A DNA stretch of 8,219 nt from positions 1 through 8,219 of the forward strand of contig JAODNS010000099.1 of assembly GCA_025465145.1 (NCBI GenBank), written 5' to 3'. This DNA is from Frankiales bacterium (GTDB taxonomy: Bacteria; Actinomycetota; Actinomycetes; Mycobacteriales; SCTD01). A program made the translations under genes and the position numbers. The notes beneath the pieces were generated by a model that saw nothing but the letters and a program-made list of their open reading frames with translations, was not told the origin of the DNA and ran no database searches. Below, piece after piece: positions 6,575 through 8,219 of this stretch. How positions within the stretch are numbered: position 1 is the stretch's first letter; each line of letters starts with the position of its first letter.

Positions 6575-6603
6575 ACCCATCCGGGGGTTCGGTGCGGGCG
6601 AGA

Positions 6604-8219
<1,616 letters not shown>

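Larger units (their letters stand above)
6422..6603. other. Convergent intergenic region with hairpins and a repeated 9-mer
   Basis: This 182-base gap separates two convergent genes and holds the three inverted repeats listed separately. The word GCGGTACGT occurs at 6445-6453 and 6541-6549, and inverted at 6565-6573, with a partial copy near 6492-6499. I see no convincing small ORF here; the open frames on both strands lack normal start contexts. Confidence 0.6.

Overview
The window is very GC-rich (about 70% G+C by eye, with nearly every third codon position G or C). Four of the six well-supported genes start with GTG. Together with protein families typical of the group, this points to chromosomal DNA of a high-GC Actinobacterium. 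Examples are a stand-alone RecB-family nuclease, a fused two-FtsX-domain permease and a MetH with an FWG-type activation domain. I see no transposase, phage, CRISPR, tRNA or rRNA signal, and I do not see an obvious new defence or metabolic system; this looks like ordinary core/housekeeping chromosome.

Layout: (1) Positions 1-283, minus strand: the 5' part of an unrecognised gene that runs off the left edge, head-to-head with the next gene. (2) 264-1187, plus: a fumarylacetoacetate-hydrolase (FAH) family enzyme. (3) 1246-2106, plus: a RecB-like PD-(D/E)XK nuclease with a four-cysteine iron-sulfur pattern, possibly transcribed leaderless. (4) 2226-2987 and 2989-5499, plus: an ABC ATPase and its MacB/FtsX-type permease, one base apart, forming one transport module. 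(5) 5552-6421, plus: a class II aldolase/adducin family protein. (6) 6422-6603: a convergent intergenic region with several strong inverted repeats, probably the terminators for both sides. (7) 6604-8219, minus: the C-terminal part of cobalamin-dependent methionine synthase (metH), whose N-terminal domains lie beyond the right edge.

Only the ABC pair is clearly a functional unit. The plus-strand genes from 264 to 6421 point the same way but have gaps of 50 to 120 bases and unrelated predicted functions, so they are probably several transcription units rather than one pathway. The FAH-family enzyme and the aldolase-family protein both belong to catabolic enzyme superfamilies, but nothing in the sequence links their substrates. 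The most useful items for follow-up are the unidentified left-edge gene with its overlapping divergent start, the paired repeats just upstream of the ABC operon, the aldolase-fold protein that lacks the catalytic glutamate, and the structured convergent intergenic region.
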